A stretch of DNA of 64,000 nucleotides from Rhodoferax saidenbachensis (GTDB taxonomy: Bacteria; Pseudomonadota; Gammaproteobacteria; Burkholderiales; Burkholderiaceae_C). Made by a program: the position numbers and the translations under genes. The stretch is from contig NZ_CP019239.1 in the NCBI RefSeq assembly GCF_001955715.1, positions 3,968,001 to 4,032,000 on the forward strand. The letters are read 5' to 3'. The notes under the pieces were generated by a model. It was not told the origin of the DNA. It saw only the letters and a list, made by a program, of their open reading frames with translations, and ran no database searches. Of this stretch, positions 36,191-43,619 are shown one piece after another. The first letter of the stretch is position 1. Each line of letters begins with the position of its first letter.

Positions 36191-37165
36191 TGCAGCCTTG
36201 CGCACGCCAAACAAAATGCCCAGTGTGACCAGTGCCAACCCAGCGATCAGGTTCCACTGCAGGGGTTCCCCCAGAAAGATGCCTGCGGATACAGCTGACA
36301 GGCCGGGTACCAGGGCCGTGATCATGGTGGAGCGCACCGGGCCGAAGTGGCGAATCATCACGTTGAAGGTAATGCCCGACACCACCACCGAGCCCAGGCC
36401 CTGGAACAGCATCTGGGGCAGCACCGACCCCCATGGCGCGGTAAACACGTGGCCCGGCACCCACTGCACCAGCACCAACACGGTGTAAATGGGCACATAA
36501 ACCAGAAAGCCCAGCACCGTGATGGCGATGGTGGCGCGCACCGCCTCCAGCGCCAGGCGCCGCACCGTCACGCTGTAGACCGACCAGGTGAACGACGCCA
36601 GCATGAACAACACATCGCCGCGCCACACGCCACTGCCGTCGAATGCGTGCAGCAGGCTGGCACCACCCACCAGCAAGTCGCCCGCCACGATACACACCAG
36701 CCCGATGGCGCGCGAGCCGCTGATGCGCTCACCGAGCACGCCAATGGCCAAGAGCGACGTCCACAGCGGCAGGCTGCCCGGCATCAGCACCGAGGCATGG
36801 GCCGCAGGCGCAAACACAAAACCGCTATAGGCAAACATGCCGTACAGCAAGCCACCGGACACGCCCGCGATCAGTGTGTGGCGCAAAGACAGCGGGGAGA
36901 GACCGAACAACGACCCCGCCTGCGGATTGCTACGCCGCGCCTGGCGCACCAGCCACCAGCCCCAGGGCAGCAGCACCAACCCGGCCCCCCAGAGGCGTGC
37001 GTAAAAGATGTCAAACGGCGTAAGCAGCCCGCCGCGTGCAGGATCGGCCGTGGCGCGTGCGTAGACGATGAAAAAAGTCCAGATCAGCACCGTCACCACG
37101 GCGGCGGCCAGACCCACGGTGCGGGGCGACCAGCGTGGCAAAGCAGAAGAAGAGGAGGCAGACAT
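36137..37165 (-). CDS. EamA-domain transporter (drug/metabolite transporter superfamily)
   Basis: Inner-membrane exporter of 342 residues with ten predicted helices in two EamA repeats. First helix AAAVVTVLIWTFFIVYA; second-half features include SVYSVTVRRLALEAV and AGLALVTLGILFGVRKA at the C-end. Substrate unknown. The last about 17 residues (APVSGAAHAVSTGARG) and the stop come from a family A repeat. The gene ends 6 bases before tsaB, so read-through into tsaB is likely. Divergent from dacB. Confidence 0.85.
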   Translation of the reverse strand: MSASSSSALPRWSPRTVGLAAAVVTVLIWTFFIVYARATADPARGGLLTPFDIFYARLWGAGLVLLPWGWWLVRQARRSNPQAGSLFGLSPLSLRHTLIAGVSGGLLYGMFAYSGFVFAPAAHASVLMPGSLPLWTSLLAIGVLGERISGSRAIGLVCIVAGDLLVGGASLLHAFDGSGVWRGDVLFMLASFTWSVYSVTVRRLALEAVRATIAITVLGFLVYVPIYTVLVLVQWVPGHVFTAPWGSVLPQMLFQGLGSVVVSGITFNVMIRHFGPVRSTMITALVPGLSAVSAGIFLGEPLQWNLIAGLALVTLGILFGVRKAAIAPVSGAAHAVSTGARG

Positions 37166-37183
37166 GGGTCAATTATCAGGGTT

Positions 37184-37227
37184 GGGGCATACCGCCATTG
37201 CCGGGCTGGATAATGGCGGTATGCCCC
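37184..37227 (+). promoter_or_regulatory. Perfect 16-bp inverted repeat over the dacB start codon, with an overlapping -10 box
   Basis: 37184-37199 is the exact reverse complement of 37212-37227, with a 12-nt loop. The right arm includes the dacB ATG (37221). GATAAT at 37209-37214 ends 6 bases before this ATG and could be a -10 box giving a leaderless transcript. The palindrome could be an operator, or an RNA hairpin that hides the start if transcription begins upstream. Confidence 0.55.
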
Positions 37228-38615
37228 TGCGTTTTGCCCTACTGGCCCTGATCACCAGCCTGTCTTTGGCAGCGCACGCCCAAAATCTGCCGCCCGACGT
37301 GGAAACCGCACTGGCACGCGCCAGAGTGCCGCGCGATGCCGTGTCGGCGCTGGTGGTGGAAGCCGGGCGCGACGCCCAGACGCCCCGCCTGTCCTGGCGC
37401 GCGAATACGCCCATGAACCCGGCGTCGGTCATGAAGCTGGTCACCACCTATGCCGCGCTGGACCTGCTGGGCCCGGCCTACACCTGGACCACCCCGGTGT
37501 ATGTGGAAGGCGCGGTGCGCGACGGCACGCTCTACGGCAACCTTTACATCAAGGGCCAGGGCGACCCCAAGCTGGTGCTGGAGCGCCTCTGGCTGCTGCT
37601 GCGCCGCGTGCAGGGTCTGGGTATCAAGACCATTGCCGGTGACATCGTGCTGGACCGCAGCGCGTTTGACGTGCCCGACACCGACCCCTCCAGCTTCGAC
37701 GGCGAGCCACTGCGCCCCTACAACGCGGCGCCCGATGCGCTCTTGCTCAACTACAAGTCGGTGGTGATGACCTTCACACCGGACCGTGGCGCCGGCGTGG
37801 CCCAGGTGCAGTTTGACCCGCCACTGGCAGGCGTGCAAATGCAATCCACGGTGGCACTCAGTGTGGGCGACTGCGGCGACTACCGCGGCGCCCTGAAGGC
37901 CGACTTCTCGGATGCCAATCGCATCCGTTTTCTGGGCAGCTACCCCGCGGCGTGTGGTGAAAAGGCATGGCCCGTCGCGTATGCCGAGCCCCGGAGTTAT
38001 TCCATGCGCGCAGTGCAGGGCCTGTGGCAGGACATCGGCGGCAAGCTGGGCGGCAGTGTGCGCCTGGGTGCGGTGCCATCGGCGGTACTGGCGGCCAAAC
38101 CGGCGTTTGAGGCCACCTCGGCACCCTTGGCCGAAATCATCCGCGACATCAACAAATACAGCAACAACGTGATGGCCCAGCAGGTTTTCCTGACGCTGGG
38201 TAACGGCAGCTTTGACGGCGCACGCAGCGCTGTGACCCGCTGGTGGAAAGAACGCTTGGGCGAAGACGCCCCGGTGCTGGACAACGGCTCGGGCCTGTCG
38301 CGCCAGGAGCGCATCAGCGCGCAGGCGCTGGGCCGCCTGCTCAACCACGCCTACCAGTCACCCGTGATGCCGGAGCTCATGGGCTCCTTGCCGATCAGCG
38401 GTCTCGATGGAACCCTGCGGCGCATGAAGTCGCGCACCGGCGCCAGCGCCCACCTCAAGACCGGCAGCCTCAGCAATGTGGTGGCCGTGGCGGGGTATGT
38501 GGACGGCAGCAACGGGCGCCGCTTCATCCTGGTGGCGCTGATCAACCACGCCAATGCCGGCGCCGCACGCCCCGCTATCGAGGCGTTGGTGGACTGGGCC
38601 AGCAAGGAACAATAG
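37221..38615 (+). CDS. dacB: D-alanyl-D-alanine carboxypeptidase/endopeptidase (PBP4, DacB)
   Basis: Periplasmic class C low-molecular-weight PBP that trims or cleaves peptidoglycan cross-links. From MPLRFALLALITSLSLAAHAQ, an ideal signal peptide, the protein has 464 residues. Active-site motifs: SVMK at 69-72, SNN (KYSNNVMAQQ) and KTG at about 413 (LKTGSLSNVV). An in-frame ATG at 37164 has a GGAGG site and would add 19 neutral residues, but would spoil the signal peptide; that GGAGG also lies within the divergent exporter coding sequence. The diguanylate cyclase gene follows after 6 bases. Confidence 0.92.
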   Translation: MPLRFALLALITSLSLAAHAQNLPPDVETALARARVPRDAVSALVVEAGRDAQTPRLSWRANTPMNPASVMKLVTTYAALDLLGPAYTWTTPVYVEGAVRDGTLYGNLYIKGQGDPKLVLERLWLLLRRVQGLGIKTIAGDIVLDRSAFDVPDTDPSSFDGEPLRPYNAAPDALLLNYKSVVMTFTPDRGAGVAQVQFDPPLAGVQMQSTVALSVGDCGDYRGALKADFSDANRIRFLGSYPAACGEKAWPVAYAEPRSYSMRAVQGLWQDIGGKLGGSVRLGAVPSAVLAAKPAFEATSAPLAEIIRDINKYSNNVMAQQVFLTLGNGSFDGARSAVTRWWKERLGEDAPVLDNGSGLSRQERISAQALGRLLNHAYQSPVMPELMGSLPISGLDGTLRRMKSRTGASAHLKTGSLSNVVAVAGYVDGSNGRRFILVALINHANAGAARPAIEALVDWASKEQ

Positions 38616-38621
38616 ACACAC

Positions 38622-39806
38622 ATGCGCTTGTCTTTTTTTGCAAAACCACACCGCGACTGGGTGGTTGAGGGCAACCACACAAGCCGTGTGATGGGCTTTG
38701 GTCTGATTGCGTTCGTGCTTGCAGTTCACATGCTGGGCCGGGGCTACAGTGAACTGACCTGGGCGCTGCTGGGCTTGCAATTTCTGGCCTACCCCCAGTT
38801 GCTCTATTGGCGCACGCGGAAATCCAACGAGCCACGCGCCGCCGAGATGAACCACATGAGTCTGGATTCTTTTGTCTTTGGCATGTGGTCTGCCTACCTG
38901 GGTTTTCCGATGTGGAGCACCTTTGGCATGTGCGTCACCACTGCGGTCACGCATGCCTCCTACATGGGCGTGAAGGGTGCTGTGCGCTCCGCTGCGGCCT
39001 TGTCCGCGGGAGCACTCATGGCAATCGTCCTGTTCGGCTTTCGATTCTCGCCAGCCATGGATTGGCCAATCTCCCTAGCCTGCCTGTTGGGGCTTACTGC
39101 CTATCTGGTGTCTCTGGCAAACATGGCCCACAACCACAACGTCAAGCTTTTCGAGACCCGTGACAAGATGCGAAAAGGTGAACAGGCGCTGCAGGAAGCC
39201 AACGAAGCCCTGCGCCAGCAACTCGGCGAGATCAGCGTGCTACAGACACGCCTGCGGGAGCAGGCCAACCGCGACTCGCTCACCGGCCTGTACAACCGGC
39301 GCTATCTGGACGACACACTGGCGCGCGAACTGGCGCGCTGCAAGCGCGAGGGCCAACCGCTCAGCCTGATGCTGATCGATATCGACCACTTCAAACGCGT
39401 CAACGACACCTATGGCCACCCCGCCGGGGACGAAGTGCTCCGCGCCCTGGCGCGCATGCTCAACACCCACGCGCGCAGCGGCGACGTGGCCTGCCGCTAC
39501 GGCGGCGAAGAATTCCTGATGCTGCTGCCCCACATGCCGCTGCAAACAGCCATGCAGCGGGCCGAGCAGTGGCGCGCCGACTTTGGCACCGCTACGCTGG
39601 TGTTTGGTGATTTCCATATCCAGGCCACGCTGTCAGTGGGCATAGCCACCTACCCTGGCGACGGCACCTCACCCGAAACGTTGATCGCCAACGCCGACCT
39701 GGCGTTGTACCGCGCCAAGAACAATGGCCGTAACCGTGTGGTGGCTTTCAGCACATCACACCCTTCTCCTTCCGTCTTACCGAACTCCTCTCATGCAAGC
39801 CAGTGA
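38622..39806 (+). CDS. MASE2-type membrane diguanylate cyclase (GGDEF)
   Basis: Makes c-di-GMP. 394 residues: N-terminal membrane sensor with several helices (residues about 22-170, MASE2-like), a coiled coil (about 176-212), then the GGDEF domain with LTGLYNRRYLDD, LIDIDHFKRVND and the active-site GGEEF at 294-298. An inhibitory I-site RSGD lies at 285-288, so product feedback is expected. The last 14 bases overlap the SemiSWEET gene and dacB is 6 bases upstream, so it is in a plus-strand operon. Signal sensed unknown. Confidence 0.9.
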   Translation: MRLSFFAKPHRDWVVEGNHTSRVMGFGLIAFVLAVHMLGRGYSELTWALLGLQFLAYPQLLYWRTRKSNEPRAAEMNHMSLDSFVFGMWSAYLGFPMWSTFGMCVTTAVTHASYMGVKGAVRSAAALSAGALMAIVLFGFRFSPAMDWPISLACLLGLTAYLVSLANMAHNHNVKLFETRDKMRKGEQALQEANEALRQQLGEISVLQTRLREQANRDSLTGLYNRRYLDDTLARELARCKREGQPLSLMLIDIDHFKRVNDTYGHPAGDEVLRALARMLNTHARSGDVACRYGGEEFLMLLPHMPLQTAMQRAEQWRADFGTATLVFGDFHIQATLSVGIATYPGDGTSPETLIANADLALYRAKNNGRNRVVAFSTSHPSPSVLPNSSHASQ

Positions 39807-40053
39807 CATCATCGGCACCATCGGTGCCACACTTACCACCGCCAGTTTTGTGCCGCAAGCCTGGCACACCTTCAAGACCAAGGACGTGCGGGGCATTTCA
39901 TTGGGCATGTACAGCGCCTTCACCGTGGGCGTGGCCTGCTGGCTGGTCTACGGCTTTCTGCTCAGCGAATGGCCCATCGTCATCGCCAACTTCATCACGC
40001 TCACGCTCGCCATGGCCATTCTGACCATGAAGCTGCGTTACCACGCACCATGA
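39793..40053 (+). CDS. SemiSWEET family sugar transporter
   Basis: Small 86-residue inner-membrane protein with three helices, which dimerises to form a sugar uniporter. The PQ-loop motif TASFVPQAWHTFKTKDVRGI and SLGMYSAFTVGVACWLVYG are typical. The ATG at 39793 lies within the end of the diguanylate cyclase gene; its own TGA overlaps the next ATG (ATGA), so translation is coupled on both sides. Transport substrate not deducible. Confidence 0.88.
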   Translation: MQASDIIGTIGATLTTASFVPQAWHTFKTKDVRGISLGMYSAFTVGVACWLVYGFLLSEWPIVIANFITLTLAMAILTMKLRYHAP

Positions 40054-42197
40054 GGCTGGCGCAGCCCTGGCGCAATGACCTGCGTGGCGGCACGGAGGCC
40101 GCGCTGCAAGGCATGTCCACGGCGGTCGCGCCCATACTTTTGTTTGTGGGCCTTTTCGGAAGCGCCGGCTTATCGGCGGGTTACTGGGCCGCGTTGGTGG
40201 TAGTGGCGCTGGTGCCCTGCGCAAGGCTGTTGATGGGAGGTCAGCCGGCCATCCTGTCGGCGCCACGCACGGCTTCTCTCGCAACCTATGCTGGCCTGGT
40301 TTTGCATATCAGCCTCGCCAGTGCCGGGCCCACGGCGCAGCAGGCGGCCAGCGGTCTGACGACCACCCAATTGCTCGTCGGACTGACGGCGGGCAGCCTG
40401 ATGTTTTTAGCGGCCAGCGCACTGGTGGTGCTGGCAGGTGCACTCCGGTGGGGTCATATTTTCAAGATGATCCCCATCCCCGTGAGCGTGGGCATCAGCA
40501 ATGGCACGGCCTTGTTGCTGGTCTGGTTGGCACTGGTCCAGATGAACCGGGGCGGTGCCCCGGCGGTGCTCAGTGCGGTGTCCATGCTGCTGGCCTATGC
40601 CCTGTGGCGATGGTCGCAAAAGCGGGTGGCCTGGTTTGCCAATATGCCGGCCGTCCTGATTGCAGTGGCATGTGGTGTGCTCCTGACCAGCGTGGGAAAC
40701 ACGGCAGCACCGCTGGGTACGGCGCCCCAGGTCATGGCCGACACACAATGGATTTCTGCGCGCATGTGGGCGACCCTGCAGGCGCACGATCTCTTGCCCT
40801 TGCTCATGGCAGGGCTGCCTGGCACCATGACGCTGGCCCTGGTCATGATTCTGGAGACCTTCACGACCGCCGCCACTATGGAGTCACGCTTTAACCTGCG
40901 TAGCGATGCCAACCGCGAATTAATTGCCATGGGCACCGCCAACATGCTGGGCGCCGTGCTCGGCGGCGTGCCCTGCACGGGCGGCCCGCTGTACAGCCTT
41001 GCGAGCTGGAATGCAGGCGGACGGGGATGGCTGGCAGCGCTGGTATGCATGCTGTTCTTGACCGGCCTGCTGCTGGGCATTGCACCGTGGCTGCTGGCAC
41101 TGCCGGCCGGCCTGATTGCCGGTCTGCTGTTGTTGCAGGCCATACCGATGGCAGACCCGGCATTCATGGAACGCCTGGGCCGCATGTTGCGCACGCGCCA
41201 ATGGCGTGGTGAAGGCACTGCCGACCTGGGCTTCTGGATCACAGCGGCCATCAGCCTGGTCGGTGTATTCGGTAATCTGATCTGGGCCACTTTCCTGGGT
41301 ATAGGCTTGTCCAGCCTGGCGGTACTCAAACGCGTCTCTGGCAATTTGACAGCACAATGGACCTATCTGGACACCCAGCGTTCGCGCCGCGTGCGCGGGC
41401 TCGCGGAAACCACCGAGCTTGCGCGTGCTGCCCAGTCGGTGGGCGTGTTGCGACTGACGGGCCATTTGTTCTTTGGCAACAGCTTGCGCCTGCGTCAACA
41501 GGCCGATGAGCTGGACGACCGGGCGCGTACCGTAGTCATTGACATCGCCCAAGTGCATGAGGTTGACCCCAGTGGCATCGAGGCCTTGGGCGGTCTGATC
41601 CGCTCATTGCAGGACAGCGGGCGGGCCGTGGTGATCAGTGGTTTGCAGGCCAGTGCACCCGCCTTGCAGCGCGCACGGAACAACTGGGCTGCGGTGGACC
41701 TCCAGGTGGACCTGGACCGCGGCCTGGAAGCCTGTGAGGAACGTGTGCTGGCGCACGGCGCGATCAGTACCGGTACCTCCACGGTGGCAACACACCACAA
41801 CAGCCTGCTGCAGGATCTGCACCCCGATGACGTAGACATGGTGCTGGGGCTGGGCCAGCGCCGGGATGTTGCGCAGGGTGCAGTACTGTTTCAGCAAGGC
41901 GCGCCTGCAGACGGCGTGTGGCTGCTGGAATCGGGGAAGGTCAGCATTCTGTCGGGCAGTGGCCCTCTCTGTTCCCGCCTCGCCACATTTGGGCCAGGCC
42001 AGTTCGTCGGTGAAATGGGGCTGATTGATGGAAAGCTGCGCTCTGCGACCGTAACCGCCGACACGGTTGTCACGGCACTATTTCTGGACAGTCAGGCGAT
42101 TGCTACACTGGTCGACCAGTATCCGGCTGCGGCTTTGGCGATCACCCGCAACATCGCACGCGAGTTGTCTTCGCGATTGCGTGGCACCGCCCCCTGA
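40050..42197 (+). CDS. SulP-family anion transporter fused to STAS and cyclic-nucleotide-binding domains
   Basis: 715-residue fusion. Residues about 5-400 are a SulP/SLC26 membrane domain (ALQGMSTAVAPILLFVGLFG, PIPVSVGISNGTALLLV, NMLGAVLGGVPCTGGPLYSL). Residues about 450-545 form a STAS domain (VVIDIAQVHEVDPSGIEAL). Residues about 588-715 form a cNMP/Crp-like domain (LFQQGAPADGVWLLESGKVSI, GQFVGEMGLIDGKLRSATV), whose GEMGLI..RSATV matches the phosphate-binding cassette. Such a protein could be a bicarbonate or sulfate transporter gated by a nucleotide. The start overlaps the SemiSWEET stop. Confidence 0.88.
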   Translation: MRLAQPWRNDLRGGTEAALQGMSTAVAPILLFVGLFGSAGLSAGYWAALVVVALVPCARLLMGGQPAILSAPRTASLATYAGLVLHISLASAGPTAQQAASGLTTTQLLVGLTAGSLMFLAASALVVLAGALRWGHIFKMIPIPVSVGISNGTALLLVWLALVQMNRGGAPAVLSAVSMLLAYALWRWSQKRVAWFANMPAVLIAVACGVLLTSVGNTAAPLGTAPQVMADTQWISARMWATLQAHDLLPLLMAGLPGTMTLALVMILETFTTAATMESRFNLRSDANRELIAMGTANMLGAVLGGVPCTGGPLYSLASWNAGGRGWLAALVCMLFLTGLLLGIAPWLLALPAGLIAGLLLLQAIPMADPAFMERLGRMLRTRQWRGEGTADLGFWITAAISLVGVFGNLIWATFLGIGLSSLAVLKRVSGNLTAQWTYLDTQRSRRVRGLAETTELARAAQSVGVLRLTGHLFFGNSLRLRQQADELDDRARTVVIDIAQVHEVDPSGIEALGGLIRSLQDSGRAVVISGLQASAPALQRARNNWAAVDLQVDLDRGLEACEERVLAHGAISTGTSTVATHHNSLLQDLHPDDVDMVLGLGQRRDVAQGAVLFQQGAPADGVWLLESGKVSILSGSGPLCSRLATFGPGQFVGEMGLIDGKLRSATVTADTVVTALFLDSQAIATLVDQYPAAALAITRNIARELSSRLRGTAP

Positions 42198-42243
42198 TAC
42201 CGCCAACGGATTCCCCGGCAAACCGCCTGTTTTTTTGCGTGAA

Positions 42244-43572
42244 ATGGACATGACCGCTCTTTCGACAACGCAGGATAGCAAGTACTTCCCACACGAAGAT
42301 GCCATGCGGGTGGCCGTGCACAACGAAATACTGGGGCGACCCCAGGCACGCATGGGTTTGCCCGTGCAAATAGCCTGCCTTGTGGTGCTCAACGCCGATG
42401 TCGACCTGGAGGCGGAAATACGCCATCTGGCACTTCTTCCGGGTCAAAAAGATCTGACAGCCACGGCACTGCAGACTCCGTTCTTGCGCATCCAGGTGGG
42501 CCCCTGCACCCTCAAGTGGGAACGGCATGCCGAGTTCACTGCGTACTCCGTCATGCGCGCCTTGCCGCCGTCGACGCTGCTCAATGATCCACCGCAGCAA
42601 TTGCTCTCTCAATTGCTGCTGGACGATGACTGGTTGCGCAACATTCCGGGGCGCACGCTGGGCGCCCTGCACCTGGTCATGTTGCTGGGGGATCCGCCCA
42701 GTGCAGTCACCCGCGCAGCCGCCTACGACCACTGGTTTACCACGGGGGCTGCGGTGGCCTCACAAATGGGCACCCCGGTCCATTCCAGCGTGGTGACCGA
42801 CTTTGCATTGCAGGAAGATGGCTTTGAACGCATGTTGGTGCTCGCTGCCACCGGCATGAGCGAAGGCAGAGTGGGACGGGTGGCGCAGCGCCTGCTGGAA
42901 ATCGAAACCTACCGCCTTATGGCACTGCGCAGCCTGCCCGCTGCACAACAACTGGGGCCCTGGCTGGAAGAGGCGGAACAACGGCTTGTTGGCATTCACA
43001 CGCAGATCAACGGCATACTGAATAGCAACCAGGACTTGCTCAATGCATTGGCACGGTTGGCTGCCGACGTGGAGCGCGCGGTGGCAGACCATAGACGCTC
43101 TTTTGACGCCAGCAAGGCCTACCACGCACTGGTCACCCAACGCCTGACCGAGCTGCGCGAAAAACCGATCCCCGGCACCCAGACACTGGGCGAATTCATG
43201 CACCGCCGCCTTTCCCCTGCCATGGCGACTGTGGTGGCTGCCGGGCAACGGCTGGACGCACTGTCCACGCGTGTAGACCACACCAGCGCCTTGCTGCGCA
43301 CCCGGGTGGAGGTAACGCTGGAAGCACAAGGCCGTGTGGCAATGAACACCATGGCAAGCGTACGGCTGTTGCTGCAACGGGTTCAACGCACACTCCAGGT
43401 ACTGTCGATTGCGGCCGTTACTTTCTTTGTAGTGCAACTGCTGTTGCACATCGGCCATGCGGTGCAGCGTGGTGGCTTTGCGCTGGAACTGGAGCTGTGG
43501 GTGGGCGCCCTGGTGCCCGTGGCACTGGGCGGCATCTGGTGGCTGGTGCACCGGATCAACCAGCGCCTTTAA
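42244..43572 (+). CDS. DUF3422 membrane protein
   Basis: 442-residue protein of unknown function. The N-terminus after MDMTALSTTQDSKYFPHEDA has the family's HNEILGRPQARM segment; the middle is helical with coiled-coil character (residues about 265-370); two hydrophobic helices close the protein (VLSIAAVTFFVVQLLLHIG and LWVGALVPVALGGIWWLV), as in DUF3422 proteins. The start is chosen between close ATGs at 42244 and 42250; the ribosome site is weak. It follows the SulP fusion by 46 bases and faces the T6SS locus. Confidence 0.75.
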   Translation: MDMTALSTTQDSKYFPHEDAMRVAVHNEILGRPQARMGLPVQIACLVVLNADVDLEAEIRHLALLPGQKDLTATALQTPFLRIQVGPCTLKWERHAEFTAYSVMRALPPSTLLNDPPQQLLSQLLLDDDWLRNIPGRTLGALHLVMLLGDPPSAVTRAAAYDHWFTTGAAVASQMGTPVHSSVVTDFALQEDGFERMLVLAATGMSEGRVGRVAQRLLEIETYRLMALRSLPAAQQLGPWLEEAEQRLVGIHTQINGILNSNQDLLNALARLAADVERAVADHRRSFDASKAYHALVTQRLTELREKPIPGTQTLGEFMHRRLSPAMATVVAAGQRLDALSTRVDHTSALLRTRVEVTLEAQGRVAMNTMASVRLLLQRVQRTLQVLSIAAVTFFVVQLLLHIGHAVQRGGFALELELWVGALVPVALGGIWWLVHRINQRL

Positions 43573-43580
43573 TCCGATCA

Positions 43581-43619
43581 GGGCCTGTTCACACTAATTT
43601 CCCGAGTGCGAACACGCCC
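43581..43619. terminator. Hairpin between DUF3422 and the T6SS locus (bidirectional terminator candidate)
   Basis: GGGCCTGTTCACACT (43581-43595) pairs with AGTGCGAACACGCCC (43605-43619) with two mismatches and a 9-nt AT-rich loop, in the 46-base gap between convergent genes. U tracts are poor on both strands. Confidence 0.5.
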
